Part shown: positions 8,899-17,292 of the stretch, one piece after another | Layout of the letters: the number at the start of each line of letters is the position of its first letter | Position numbering within the stretch: the stretch's first letter is position 1 | DNA from: Serratia ficaria | GTDB lineage: Bacteria > Pseudomonadota > Gammaproteobacteria > Enterobacterales > Enterobacteriaceae | NCBI RefSeq assembly: GCF_900187015.1 | Contig: NZ_LT906479.1 | Span: 1,302,001-1,366,000, forward strand | DNA length: 64,000 nt | Direction: 5' to 3' | Notes under the pieces: model-generated | Databases searched by the model: none | The model's input: the letters and a program-made list of their open reading frames with translations, nothing else | Told to the model about the DNA's origin: nothing | Position numbers and translations under genes: made by a program

Positions 8899-10089
8899 TC
8901 AGGCCGGCGTTTTGCGCGCCAGCAGCCTGAACAGCAGGATGGCGATGGCGTAGCAGCCGACGATGGTCAGCGCCATCGATACGCTCGAGGTGCCGCCCAG
9001 CCCGGTAATCGGCACGCTGCAGGCGCCGAGCGCGAACATGCATACGCCGATCAGCGCCGAGGCGCTGCCCGCTTTATCCCCCTGGCTCTGCATTGCCAGC
9101 GAAGACGCGGTCGGGCCGACGATGCCGATCACCGCTACCGAGAAGAACAGCGGCACCAGCAGCAACACCAGCGGCGCCTGCAGCAGGGCGGCCAGCAACA
9201 GCAGCAGCGACGCGGCGGCGGCGAGCGTCAAACCGCCTTTCAGCACCCGGATCTCCCCCCAACGCGAACTCAGGCGGCTGGCCAGCTGCGCGGAGATAAT
9301 CAGCCCCACGCCGTTAATGGCGAAACACAGGCTGAACATCTGCGGGCTAAGGCCGTAGATCTGCTGCAGAACGAAAGGGGAGGCGCCGATATAGGCGAAC
9401 ATGCCGGCCATCACGAAGCCCTGCGTCAGGCACAGGCCCATAAACTGGCGCTGGGTCAGCAGCCCGCCCAGCGACAGCAGCATCGCCAGAATGCCGCCCT
9501 GGCTGCGGCGCTCCGGCGGCAGCGACTCGCTCAGCTTCAGGCTGGAAAGGGTGAACAGCAGCACGGCGATGGCCGCCAGCACGCCGAAGATGCCGCGCCA
9601 GTCCATAAGCTGCAGCATGGCGCCGCCCAGCACCGGGGCGACGATCGGCGCCAGGCCGTTGACCAGCATCAGCAGGGCGAAGAAGCGGGTCAGCTCATGG
9701 CCGGCATACAGATCGCGGGCGATGGCGCGTGAAATCACCGCGCCGCCGGCGCCGGCCAATCCCTGCAGCAGGCGGGCTATCAGCAACTGATCGATAGTCG
9801 GCGCCAGCGCGCACCACAGCGATGCGGCCAGCAGCAGCACCAGCGACAGCAGCAAGGGACGCATGCGGCCCAGCTTATCGCTGTAGGGGCCGAAAATCAG
9901 CTGCCCGACCCCCAGGCCGAGCAGGCCGGCGGTCAGGCTAAGCTGCGCGCTGGCGGTGGAGGTATTCAGCTCGCCGGCCATCTCCGGCAGGGCGGGCAGG
10001 TAAAGATCGGTGCACAGTGGCCCAAGTGCGGCCAGCAGGCCAAGCACTACGGCGTACACCAGACGTTGTCTGGCCAAGTGTCTGGTCAT
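8899..10089 (-). CDS. Bcr/CflA-type MFS multidrug efflux transporter
   Basis: The 396-residue protein has about twelve membrane spans. Its N-terminal G-P-L-C-T-D-L-Y-L-P-A-L-P is characteristic of the Bcr/CflA drug:H+ antiporter family, and the loop G-P-Y-S-D-K-L-G-R between spans 2 and 3 is the MFS motif A. The motif C-like region G-L-A-G-A-G-G-A-V-I-S-R follows. It probably exports toxic compounds across the inner membrane by proton exchange; the substrates are not predictable. It lies 6 bases downstream of a TetR-type regulator gene and is surely co-transcribed with it. Confidence 0.85.
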   Translation of the reverse strand: MTRHLARQRLVYAVVLGLLAALGPLCTDLYLPALPEMAGELNTSTASAQLSLTAGLLGLGVGQLIFGPYSDKLGRMRPLLLSLVLLLAASLWCALAPTIDQLLIARLLQGLAGAGGAVISRAIARDLYAGHELTRFFALLMLVNGLAPIVAPVLGGAMLQLMDWRGIFGVLAAIAVLLFTLSSLKLSESLPPERRSQGGILAMLLSLGGLLTQRQFMGLCLTQGFVMAGMFAYIGASPFVLQQIYGLSPQMFSLCFAINGVGLIISAQLASRLSSRWGEIRVLKGGLTLAAAASLLLLLAALLQAPLVLLLVPLFFSVAVIGIVGPTASSLAMQSQGDKAGSASALIGVCMFALGACSVPITGLGGTSSVSMALTIVGCYAIAILLFRLLARKTPA

Positions 10090-10095
10090 GGGGAG

Positions 10096-10692
10096 TCAAG
10101 GTTTCCTGAACAGGTGGGAGATTGCTTGCTGATACAGCTCGCGCAACAGGGTGACATCGGCTTTTTGCGTGGTAAGGATGCGGTAACCGGTGCCTTCGCT
10201 CATCACGGCGATAAACTCCACCCGCGCGGCGATTTCTTCCGCGCTGAAGTGGGGATACAGCCGCTGCAGGTTATGGCAGACGTGGCGGAACAGCCGTGCC
10301 TCCGCATCGCTGAGCATCTTGGCCACCACCGGGTTGCGCGTGGCTTCGGCCGTGACTTCCAGCATCAGCATATGGTCGGTTTCGTTTTCGCCCGGCTGCT
10401 GGAACAGGGTGCGCGCCGCCAGCGTGTCGGCGATCAGGTTGATGTGATCGCCGAGATTTTCCAGCCGCTGCATTTTATTGGCGATGATGCGGTTAACGAT
10501 TTCTTCGATGATCGCGTCTTTATTGGCAAAATAGCGATAAATCTGGCCGACGCTGAGCTGGGAGCCCTGCGCGATTTCCGCCATGCTGGCGGCGTGGAAG
10601 CCACGGTGGCGAAAGCATATTTTCGCCGCCGACACGATCTGATCCCGGCGGGCCTGCGCTTTGGCTTGCCTGCCGTCGAGAGTGGTTGCCAT
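10096..10692 (-). CDS. TetR/AcrR family transcriptional regulator of the adjacent efflux pump
   Basis: The 198-residue protein has a TetR-type helix-turn-helix at about 15-60, with S-M-A-E-I-A and Q-L-S-V-G-Q-I-Y-R-Y-F-A-N-K as the recognition region. The variable C-terminal half would bind a ligand. The frame stays open upstream to 10866, but ATG at 10692 has AAAGGA at proper spacing and gives normal family length. The start at 10752 has no ribosome site and would place the operator-like palindrome inside the gene. The regulator and pump form a two-gene leftward operon, probably self-repressed. Confidence 0.85.
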   Translation of the reverse strand: MATTLDGRQAKAQARRDQIVSAAKICFRHRGFHAASMAEIAQGSQLSVGQIYRYFANKDAIIEEIVNRIIANKMQRLENLGDHINLIADTLAARTLFQQPGENETDHMLMLEVTAEATRNPVVAKMLSDAEARLFRHVCHNLQRLYPHFSAEEIAARVEFIAVMSEGTGYRILTTQKADVTLLRELYQQAISHLFRKP

Positions 10693-10741
10693 ATCCCCGA
10701 TCCTTTGCCAACAGTGAGGGTTGTTCATTCTGGTCTGGGTG

Positions 10742-10751
10742 TGAACGTTCA
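10742..10751. promoter_or_regulatory. Candidate TetR operator
   Basis: TGAACGTTCA is a perfect 10-bp palindrome about 50 bp upstream of the regulator start, and the 9-mer GTTCATTCT occurs both at its right half and again near 10722. This is where an autoregulatory operator would be expected. Assignment is by position and symmetry only. Confidence 0.4.
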
Positions 10752-10817
10752 TTCTCAATTGTAATGCAGAAGTAGCGGCAAAGGAAATTTTAATGCGGGC
10801 AGGGCGCGTGGGAAGGA

Positions 10818-10913
10818 TCAGGCGAACAGATAGGCCTTGATAAAGGCGGCGATAATCAATACGCACAGCAGAGTGGCGATAATTTCAGCGGCGGTTTTTG
10901 GCAGGCTAAACAT
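10818..10913 (-). CDS. Candidate 31-residue single-span membrane peptide
   Basis: A short leftward ORF starts at ATG 10913 and ends in TGA at 10818. Its product begins M-F-S-L-P-K-T-A and continues with a hydrophobic helix of about 19 residues (I-I-A-T-L-L-C-V-L-I-I-A-A-F-I), ending K-A-Y-L-F-A. GGATGAGAG lies about 7-10 bases before the ATG and could serve as a ribosome site. The composition is that of small inner-membrane proteins such as YohP or AcrZ, but I do not recognise a family. It lies between the TetR-pump operon and crcB. The ORF could be chance, but the fit of span, start and ribosome site is good. Confidence 0.5.
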   Translation of the reverse strand: MFSLPKTAAEIIATLLCVLIIAAFIKAYLFA

Positions 10914-10999
10914 CAAAGGCTCTCATCCAGTCAGGGGTACTGGATGAGATTATGCGCATGCAAGATTAAGGAAACATTAAGACGGCAGGCGGGAAGACA

Positions 11000-11383
11000 T
11001 TATCGGCCGCTTACCCAGGTCACCAGCATAAACGCCAGCAGGGTCATCGCCAGCGAGCCGGCCAGGTTAAGCAGCATATTCGCCAACGCCCAGGCGAAGC
11101 GCCCATCCTGCATCAGGTACACCACCTCCAGCGAAAAGGTGGAGAAGGTGGTCAGGCCGCCGCAAAAACCGGTGGTGATCAACAGTTTCCAGCCGGCGTC
11201 CAGATGCGTCATGCGGGTAAATATGGCGATAGCCAGCCCAATGACAAAGCCGCCGACCAGGTTGACCGTCAGCGTGCCGAGCGGAATATGCGCATTAAGC
11301 GGGTTCATCTTCATGCTAACCGCCCAGCGCAATACGCTGCCGATGCCGCCGCCAATAAACACGGCCACTAAAGAACTCAACAT
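11000..11383 (-). CDS. crcB: Fluoride channel CrcB/Fluc
   Basis: This 127-residue protein has four membrane spans. It carries the G-G-I-G-S-V-L-R-W segment near the N-terminus and [15 protein letters not shown] in span 3, with the conserved phenylalanines and polar track of dual-topology Fluc channels. It exports fluoride passively as an antiparallel dimer and so protects enzymes such as enolase. The leader carries a fluoride riboswitch (11464-11516), which confirms the assignment and means expression rises with fluoride. Confidence 0.95.
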   Translation of the reverse strand: MLSSLVAVFIGGGIGSVLRWAVSMKMNPLNAHIPLGTLTVNLVGGFVIGLAIAIFTRMTHLDAGWKLLITTGFCGGLTTFSTFSLEVVYLMQDGRFAWALANMLLNLAGSLAMTLLAFMLVTWVSGR

Positions 11384-11463
11384 GGTGCATTACCCTTTCA
11401 TAAACGGGATAGAGAATACTCAGAAAGGTTCAGGCGCAATGCTACGCTCCCCTCTCTGAGAGG

Positions 11464-11516
11464 TTACGTAGACATCATCAGCCTGCAAAGGCGGTTCGGG
11501 AGGAATGTCATCTCCA
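11464..11516 (-). promoter_or_regulatory. Fluoride riboswitch (crcB motif)
   Basis: Read leftward, the RNA begins GGAGATGACATTCCTCC, then AACCGCC, then GGCTGATGATGTCTAC. These are the three conserved blocks of the fluoride-binding crcB motif in the right order and spacing, ending about 80 bases before crcB. The 3' block CTACG can also pair with CGTAG about 20 bases downstream, around a CTCTC/GAGAG stem. Ligand binding could therefore decide between aptamer and downstream hairpin. Confidence 0.9.
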
Positions 11517-11604
11517 TGGCTTTGCGCGTTTTTTTGCCGCGCAGGTGGATGTTACACCCAACCCGGCCTATTTTGTAGTATCTGCAAATATTGGAGAGTG
11601 CAAA

Positions 11605-12033
11605 ATGGAAATCAGAAACGCCGTCATGGCGGACCGGGAAGCTATCGCGGCGCTGATGGCGGCGCTGGATTACGCCGGAACCGAAGCGTTTATCGAGGCG
11701 CGCCTGGCGCAGCTGCTGGCGCATCCGGACGAAGCCGTGCTGGTGGCCGCCGATGAAGAAGGCGTGCTGGGCGTATTGTCGCTGCATTTTCTGCCGCAGT
11801 TGGCGTTGGCCGGCGATATTTGCCGCATCAGCTATTTTTGCGTGGACGATCGGGCGCGCGGGGCGGGGGTTGGCCAACGTTTACTGGCCGAGGGCGAGGC
11901 GCTGGCGCGGCGGCGCGGCTGCGATCGTCTGGAGGTGCATTGCCACAGCCGGCGTGAACGGGCGCACGCCTTCTATCAGCGAGAAGGCTTTTTTGAGGCG
12001 CCCAAGTATTTTGCCAAGTTATTAAGTGATTAA
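11605..12033 (+). CDS. GNAT family N-acetyltransferase
   Basis: The 142-residue protein is a compact GNAT domain. The acetyl-CoA loop is D-D-R-A-R-G-A-G-V-G-Q-R-L-L, and the later H-C-H-S-R-R-E-R-A-H-A-F-Y-Q-R-E-G-F is the classic end of the fold. The ATG at 11605 follows TTGGAGAG and gives the normal N-terminus M-E-I-R-N-A. The frame stays open upstream to 11545, but that part overlaps the region beside the riboswitch and lacks a ribosome site. The substrate is not predictable. It sits where E. coli has ybeM. Confidence 0.8.
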   Translation: MEIRNAVMADREAIAALMAALDYAGTEAFIEARLAQLLAHPDEAVLVAADEEGVLGVLSLHFLPQLALAGDICRISYFCVDDRARGAGVGQRLLAEGEALARRRGCDRLEVHCHSRRERAHAFYQREGFFEAPKYFAKLLSD

Positions 12034-12220
12034 GCTGGCTGGCTGAGGTCGTCAACGTCTGGCCCGCCGCGCGCCGGGTCTTTAACCGGCGGCTGTGCCG
12101 AAAGATCTCACTCTGTTACATGTTGTTGTTGTTTTAGCCCAGGGAAAGTAGCTAAATATTTGCAGGCAAGCTTTGTTTTTCTCGCTGCATACGCAGCGCT
12201 ATATGAATAAGAAGGTGAGT

Positions 12221-12436
12221 ATGGAAGGTATTAGCATTACCAAACTTCTGGTGATCGCGGTGTTGGTCATTTTACTGTTCGGGACCAGCAAACTGCGCAC
12301 GCTGGGCGCCGATCTGGGCGCGGCGCTGAAGGGCTTCAAAAAAGCGGTCGGCGACGACAGCACGCCGCCGGCAGCCAATAACGCTGCGGAAAGCCAGTCC
12401 GCCCAGCAGCAGAGCGTCGAGAAGAAAGACGTTTAA
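12221..12436 (+). CDS. tatE: Sec-independent translocase protein TatE
   Basis: The 71-residue protein has a short N-terminal membrane helix ([16 protein letters not shown]), then the amphipathic helix [20 protein letters not shown], then a polar tail. This is the TatA/E architecture, and the N-terminus M-E-G-I-S-I plus its place next to lipA fit TatE rather than TatA. It can help form the Tat pore for folded proteins. ATG 12221 was chosen because the upstream in-frame residues are not conserved and AAGGTGAG precedes this ATG. Confidence 0.93.
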   Translation: MEGISITKLLVIAVLVILLFGTSKLRTLGADLGAALKGFKKAVGDDSTPPAANNAAESQSAQQQSVEKKDV

Positions 12437-12457
12437 ACCCGCCTCAGGTTGAGCAAT

Positions 12458-12490
12458 AAAAAACGGATGCCATCAGGACATCCGTTTTTT
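12458..12490. terminator. Bidirectional terminator between tatE and lipA
   Basis: The stem ACGGATG/CATCCGT is flanked by an A-run on the left and a T-run on the right, so it can end tatE rightward and lipA leftward. Confidence 0.85.
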
Positions 12491-12531
12491 GGCGTTTCCG
12501 CCGTTTGAAGCGTAACAAACTGTTACCGCTT

Positions 12532-13497
12532 TTATTTCACTTCCATCCCTTTCGCCTGCAGATCGGCATGGTAGGACGAACGAACGAACGGGCCGCAGGC
12601 CGCGTGGGTAAAGCCCATCGCCATCGCTTCTTCTTTCATCTCATCGAACTCGGCCGGGCTGACGTAACGCTGCACCGGCAGGTGGTGGCGGCTTGGCTGC
12701 AGGTACTGGCCCAGCGTCAGCATGGTGACGCCGTGGCGGCGCAGGTCGCGCATCACTTCGACGATTTCCGCATTGGTTTCCCCCAGGCCGACCATCAGGC
12801 CGGATTTGGTTGGAATATGCGGATGTGCTTCCTTAAAGCGTTCCAGCAGCTTCAGCGACCACTCGTAGTTGGCGCCCGGGCGGACCTGGCGGTAAACGCG
12901 CGGTACGTTTTCCAGGTTGTGGTTGAACACGTCCGGCGGCGTTGCGGTCAGGATCTCCAGCGCACGGTCCATACGGCCGCGGAAGTCCGGCACCAGGGTT
13001 TCTATCTTGATGGTCGGGTTCTTGGCGCGAATGGCGGCGATGCAGTCGGCAAAGTGCTGAGCACCGCCGTCGCGCAGATCGTCGCGGTCAACCGAGGTGA
13101 TCACCACGTAACGCAGGCCCATATCGGCAATGGTCTGCGCCAGCTTTTCCGGTTCGTTGGCGTCCGGGGCGACCGGGCGGCCGTGGGCCACGTCGCAGAA
13201 CGGGCAGCGGCGAGTACAGATGGCGCCGAGGATCATGAAGGTAGCGGTGCCATGGTTGAAGCACTCAGACAGGTTCGGGCAAGAGGCTTCCTCGCACACC
13301 GAATGCAGGCCGTTTTTACGCATCGCGGCTTTAATGCCCTGAATGCGCGTTGAGTCGGCAGGCAGTTTGATTTTCATCCACTCGGGTTTACGCAACAGCT
13401 CCTGCCGTTCGGTGACCACGGTTTTCACCGGGATCAGCGCCATTTTGTCTGCATCGCGGTATTTGACGCCGCGTTCCATCTGAATTGGTTTACTCAT
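12532..13497 (-). CDS. lipA: Lipoyl synthase LipA
   Basis: The 321-residue radical SAM enzyme inserts two sulfur atoms into protein-bound octanoyl groups of 2-oxoacid dehydrogenase E2 and glycine-cleavage H proteins. Cys68/73/79 in [12 protein letters not shown] hold the auxiliary 4Fe-4S cluster, Cys94/98/101 in C-T-R-R-C-P-F-C hold the SAM cluster, and the C-terminal R-S-S-Y motif is present. ATG 13497 was chosen over longer readings because it gives the E. coli N-terminus and length. The start overlaps the end of lipB by 8 bases, so the two genes are one unit. Confidence 0.97.
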   Translation of the reverse strand: MSKPIQMERGVKYRDADKMALIPVKTVVTERQELLRKPEWMKIKLPADSTRIQGIKAAMRKNGLHSVCEEASCPNLSECFNHGTATFMILGAICTRRCPFCDVAHGRPVAPDANEPEKLAQTIADMGLRYVVITSVDRDDLRDGGAQHFADCIAAIRAKNPTIKIETLVPDFRGRMDRALEILTATPPDVFNHNLENVPRVYRQVRPGANYEWSLKLLERFKEAHPHIPTKSGLMVGLGETNAEIVEVMRDLRRHGVTMLTLGQYLQPSRHHLPVQRYVSPAEFDEMKEEAMAMGFTHAACGPFVRSSYHADLQAKGMEVK

Positions 13498-14158
13498 AAT
13501 CGTGCAGGTTCCAGTTACGAAGCTCGACCCTCTGGTAGCCGAGTAAATGAACAAATTCCTGTACCAGGACTGGGTGTACGTCTTCAATGCCAACGCCGGG
13601 CGCCAGCGCGCTGACCTGCGCCATCTGCATGCCGGCGTAACCGCAGGGATTGATGCGTTGGAAGGGGGTGAGATCCATCGCCACATTCAGGGCCAGGCCG
13701 TGGAATGAGCTGCCTTTGCGGATCCGCAAACCCAACGAACAGATTTTTTGCTCACCCACGTACACGCCGGGCGCATCCGGACGGGCGCGCGATTCGATGC
13801 GAAAATGGGCGAGGGTATTGATAACGGTATCTTCTATCGCCGTGACCAGCTGGCGCACGCCAACCTTGTTGCGTTTCAGATCGATCATCACGTACATCAC
13901 CTGCTGCCCCGGACCGTGGTAGGTCACCTGGCCGCCGCGATCGCTCTGGATCACCGGAATATCGCCCGGCATCAACAGATGCTCCGCCTTACCGGCCTGC
14001 CCCTGGGTAAACACGGGCTGATGCTGCACCAGCCACAGCTCGTCGGGCGTGGTTTCGCTGCGGTTGTCGGTGAAGTTGTGCATGGCTTGGGATACAGGCT
14101 CATAGGGCTGCAACCCCAGCTGACGCAAAATGATCTTGTCTGGTTGCAAAAGAGTCAT
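13490..14158 (-). CDS. lipB: Octanoyl-[acyl-carrier-protein]:protein octanoyltransferase LipB
   Basis: The 222-residue enzyme moves octanoate from ACP to lipoyl domains, the step before LipA. Conserved parts are [12 protein letters not shown], the catalytic-lysine segment [11 protein letters not shown] and the catalytic-cysteine segment N-P-C-G-Y-A-G. Position 2 of G-S-S-F-H-G is Ser where I recall Cys in E. coli, which is outside the active site. Its 3' end overlaps lipA by 8 bases. E. coli has the regulator gene ybeF between the two; it is absent here. Confidence 0.96.
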   Translation of the reverse strand: MTLLQPDKIILRQLGLQPYEPVSQAMHNFTDNRSETTPDELWLVQHQPVFTQGQAGKAEHLLMPGDIPVIQSDRGGQVTYHGPGQQVMYVMIDLKRNKVGVRQLVTAIEDTVINTLAHFRIESRARPDAPGVYVGEQKICSLGLRIRKGSSFHGLALNVAMDLTPFQRINPCGYAGMQMAQVSALAPGVGIEDVHPVLVQEFVHLLGYQRVELRNWNLHDYE

Positions 14159-14218
14159 CGTCAGGTTACAGAAGTGGTAAAGCCATTATACCGAGCGCCC
14201 CGGCCTGCGGCCAGCATT

Positions 14219-14345
14219 TATACCCTTCATGCTTGAAGCTGCCTCTGTGTTGGCTACGCTTTCTCACCCGAATCACTTACTTAAGTAAGCTCAGCGGGAT
14301 TCGACCGCTTGCCGCCTTGATGCAGCTCCAATCATTTTGGCTATA
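14219..14345. repeat. 127-bp palindromic intergenic repeat
   Basis: The element has terminal inverted repeats of roughly 20 bp: TATACCCTTCATGCTTGAAG at the left, with the related complement of CTCCAATCATTTTGGCTATA at the right. A central perfect palindrome CTTACTTAAGTAAG is flanked by CGAATC/GATTCG arms. It lies between lipB and ybeD and could fold into a long hairpin. I recall similar non-coding palindromic repeats between genes in Serratia and Yersinia. A shorter member with the same end sequence is at 37205-37273. Confidence 0.6.
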
Positions 14346-14417
14346 GCTGACCAAAAATGCGCAACCCGGGCAGAGGATCCGCTGTCCCGGGTCGATAAGT
14401 AGAGGTTTGTGCTGGAA

Positions 14418-14684
14418 TTACAGCACCATGCGGACAATTTCAATGTTGCCCAGCTCTTCGTACAAGGTTTCCACCTGGTCGATATGGGTCGCGTTGATGG
14501 TGATGGAAATTGAGTGGTAGTTGCCTTTGCTGCTCGGTTTAACCTGCGGGTTATAATCCCCGGGAGCATGGCGCTGCACCACTTCAACCACCTGGTCAAC
14601 CAGCTCCGGCTGCGCCAGGCCCATTACCTTGTAGGTAAACGAGCAAGGGAATTCGAGCAGTTCGTTCAGTTTGGTTTTTTGCAT
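14418..14684 (-). CDS. ybeD: UPF0250 / DUF493 protein YbeD
   Basis: The 88-residue protein is almost the same as E. coli YbeD, starting [12 protein letters not shown], with one residue more near the N-terminus. It carries the [10 protein letters not shown] motif and [10 protein letters not shown] strand of the DUF493 alpha-beta (ACT-like) fold. Function is not settled; the fold suggests an allosteric or lipoate-related role, given its conserved place between dacA and lipB. A 15-bp tandem duplication lies just upstream (14696-14725). Confidence 0.93.
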   Translation of the reverse strand: MQKTKLNELLEFPCSFTYKVMGLAQPELVDQVVEVVQRHAPGDYNPQVKPSSKGNYHSISITINATHIDQVETLYEELGNIEIVRMVL

Positions 14685-14745
14685 GTGCGCTCCAGAGTGC
14701 TGCTATGGGTAGTGCTGCTATGGGTATAGCTAATCTATAAATTAT

Positions 14746-14767
14746 AACTCCCGCCTGAGCGGGAGTT
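14746..14767 (-). terminator. Hairpin after dacA
   Basis: AACTCCCGC/GCGGGAGTT forms a 9-bp stem just downstream of the dacA stop. The following bases are AT-rich rather than a clean T-run, so termination may be partial. Confidence 0.55.
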
Positions 14768-14810
14768 AATGTTATTCAGTATATGGGGGCGATTTCGCCC
14801 GATTCAACCG

Positions 14811-16022
14811 TTAACCGAACCAATGATGGAACATCAGTTTGATGTAGTCCACGATGCGGCTGAAGAAACCGCCTTCTTTCACTTCGTTCATCACCACCAG
14901 CGGGCGCTGATCGATGGTCTTGCCGTCCAGCTGGAAGTTGATGCTGCCGACCACCTGGTTCTTCGCCAGCGGCGCGTGAATTTCCGGGGTGTTCAGCACG
15001 TAGCTGGCCTTCAGGTCTTTCATGCGGCCGCGCGGAATGGTCAGGTAAACGTCTTTGTCCACGCCCAGCTCGACGCGGTCCGCGTCGCCGAACCAGACCG
15101 GCTCGGAAGCGAACTCTTTACCGACTTTCAATGGCGCGACGGTTTCGAAGAAGCGGAAGCCCCAGGTCAGCAGTTTTTTGCTTTCGGCTTCGCGGCCCTT
15201 GTAGGTACGGCCGCCCATCACGGCGGAGATCAGCCGCATCTGGCCTTCGGTCGCCGAAGCCACCAGGTTGTAACCCGCCGCGTCGGTGTGGCCGGTTTTG
15301 ATGCCGTCGACGTTCAGGCTGTTATCCCACAGCAGACCGTTGCGGTTCATCTGGCGGATATTGTTGAAGGTGAATTCTTTTTCTTTGTAAATCGCGTATT
15401 CGTCCGGCACGTCGCGGATCAGCGCCTGGCCGATCAGCGCCATATCGCGCGCCGAACTGTACTGGCCCTGCGCGTCCAGACCGTGAACCGTCTGGAAATG
15501 GGTGTTCTGCAGGCCCAGCTTGCTGACGTAGGTGTTCATCAGGTTGACGAACGCGTCCTGGCTGCCGGCCACGTAGTCGGCCATCGCCACGCAGGCGTCG
15601 TTGCCGGACTGCAGGTTGATGCCGCGGGTCAGCTTGGAGACCGGTACGCGATCGCCGGGCTTCAGGAACATCAGCGAAGAGCCTTTGAATACCGGGTTGC
15701 CGGTCGCCCACGCGTCCTGCCCCACGGTAACCAGGTCTTCCTGGCCGATCTTGCCCGCTTTCAGCGCCTGGCCGATGACGTAGCTGGTCATCATCTTGGT
15801 CAGGCTGGCCGGATCGCGGCGCGCGTCGGCGTTCATTTCAGCCAGAACCTTGCCGGAGTTGTAATCAATCAGGATGTACGCTTCCGCATCGATCTGCGGA
15901 ACACCTGGGATCATGGTTTTGATATTAACGTCATCGGCATGCGCAACGGTAGCTGCGCTCATCGCGATAACGGTGCCGAGCGCTATGCTCTTGATTAAGC
16001 GAAAAGAAGTTACATGTTTCAT
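14811..16022 (-). CDS. dacA: D-alanyl-D-alanine carboxypeptidase DacA (PBP5)
   Basis: The 403-residue protein is the same length as E. coli PBP5. A signal peptide ends A-T-V-A-H-A before D-D-V-N-I. The active site has S-L-T-K (SxxK), S-G-N and K-T-G in the usual order. The C-terminal [13 protein letters not shown] amphipathic helix anchors it to the periplasmic face of the inner membrane. It trims the terminal D-Ala from pentapeptides and helps keep cell shape. ATG 16022 gives the right signal peptide. It is separated from rlpA by 180 bases and probably has its own promoter there. Confidence 0.97.
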   Translation of the reverse strand: MKHVTSFRLIKSIALGTVIAMSAATVAHADDVNIKTMIPGVPQIDAEAYILIDYNSGKVLAEMNADARRDPASLTKMMTSYVIGQALKAGKIGQEDLVTVGQDAWATGNPVFKGSSLMFLKPGDRVPVSKLTRGINLQSGNDACVAMADYVAGSQDAFVNLMNTYVSKLGLQNTHFQTVHGLDAQGQYSSARDMALIGQALIRDVPDEYAIYKEKEFTFNNIRQMNRNGLLWDNSLNVDGIKTGHTDAAGYNLVASATEGQMRLISAVMGGRTYKGREAESKKLLTWGFRFFETVAPLKVGKEFASEPVWFGDADRVELGVDKDVYLTIPRGRMKDLKASYVLNTPEIHAPLAKNQVVGSINFQLDGKTIDQRPLVVMNEVKEGGFFSRIVDYIKLMFHHWFG

Positions 16023-16202
16023 GATCGGGACTACAACATCCGTGAGGGTAAAGTTAAAATCGAGCCACACTATAACAGATGAGATCCCGGCAGGCATTAT
16101 CCATTCATCTGACTAATTGCGCTTAATGACATTTTAGCTGCAAGAAAACGTTACAGCTAAATAAGCGTTTATCGGCCATGAATACCCGCCGGGGTTTCAG
16201 GT

Positions 16203-17282
16203 TTAGGGTGCAGCGGTGACGAAAGACTGTTGTTGCGCTTCGGTAGCCAGGCGCTGCTGCAGCTGGCTAGCCTGCTGGCGGCTGCTGAACGGGCCAAGCT
16301 GTACGCGATAGACGTTGCCGCCCGCCGCGACCTTGCCCGGCACGCCGAACTGCTGGCTCAGGCTTTGTTGCCAGCTTTGGGCGCGTTCGGCGCTGCTCAG
16401 CGCGCCGACCTGCACCACGTAGCCGCCGGCTGAGGCGACGCTGCCTGCCGCCACCGCAGTGGCGGCGACCGGTGCGGCGACCGCCGCGGCAGCGGCGGGT
16501 TCGGCTTCGGCACCTTCCAGCACGCCGGCCGGCACCGCGCTTGGCGCGCCGAGGAAGCCGCTGCGGCCGTTGCCCGCGGCCGTAGCCGGGGCATCGTCGC
16601 CGGCGTTCAGGCTGCCGTTATCGATTGGGCGCACCGCCGCGCCGTTGGCGACCGGGGTTTCCTGCTGCATCGGCGTGCCCATGCCGCTGGCGCCGAGATC
16701 CGGACGCGCCGGCAGGGCATAGCTCTGTTTCGCGACTGTGGTGCCGATGGTGCCGGGGCCGCTCAGCGTACCGTCCGGCGCCACGTTGATGAAATCAACC
16801 TTGACCTTGGTGTTGTTGGACAGGTTGAGGCGATCGGCGGCGGCTTTCGACAGGTCGATGATGCGTCCCTTGGCGTAAGGACCGCGATCGTTGACGCGCA
16901 CCACCAGCTGCCGGCCGTTGGCCAGGTTGGTGACGCGCACGTAGCTTGGCAGCGGCAACGTCGGATGCGCGGCGGTCAACGCATTGGGATCGAACTGCTC
17001 GCCCAGCGCGGTGGTGTTGCCGCTGGCTTCTTCGCCATACCAGCTGGCCAGGCCGCTCTGCGAGAAGTTCTGCGGGTCTTTCACGATGCGGTAAGTATCG
17101 CCATTAACCTTATAATCCTGCATGTTATTAGGGTTATAGGGTTCATATTGAGGCTCGACGCCGCCGATTTCCACCACCGGCCCGTTGTACGGCTGCGGCG
17201 GCGCCTGCTGTTCCGTGGTCGGGGCGGTACAGGCGGAAAGCAACACAGCCACTACGCCGACCCAAAGCCATTCCTTACGCAT
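16203..17282 (-). CDS. rlpA: Septal-ring lipoprotein RlpA (lytic transglycosylase)
   Basis: The 359-residue lipoprotein has the lipobox L-L-S-A-C at the end of its signal peptide, a double-psi beta-barrel domain (about 75-165, with G-L-A-S-W-Y-G and D-R-G-P-Y-A-K-G-R-I-I-D-L-S) and a C-terminal SPOR domain (about 285-359) that binds denuded septal glycan. The linker is Ala/Pro-rich, including a run of A-A-A-A-V-A-A-P-V-A-A. In Pseudomonas RlpA cuts naked glycan; the E. coli protein has lost that activity, so activity here is uncertain. It is the third gene of the mrdA-mrdB-rlpA set, 10 bases after mrdB. Confidence 0.93.
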   Translation of the reverse strand: MRKEWLWVGVVAVLLSACTAPTTEQQAPPQPYNGPVVEIGGVEPQYEPYNPNNMQDYKVNGDTYRIVKDPQNFSQSGLASWYGEEASGNTTALGEQFDPNALTAAHPTLPLPSYVRVTNLANGRQLVVRVNDRGPYAKGRIIDLSKAAADRLNLSNNTKVKVDFINVAPDGTLSGPGTIGTTVAKQSYALPARPDLGASGMGTPMQQETPVANGAAVRPIDNGSLNAGDDAPATAAGNGRSGFLGAPSAVPAGVLEGAEAEPAAAAAVAAPVAATAVAAGSVASAGGYVVQVGALSSAERAQSWQQSLSQQFGVPGKVAAGGNVYRVQLGPFSSRQQASQLQQRLATEAQQQSFVTAAP

Positions 17283-17292
17283 TTCTCACCCC

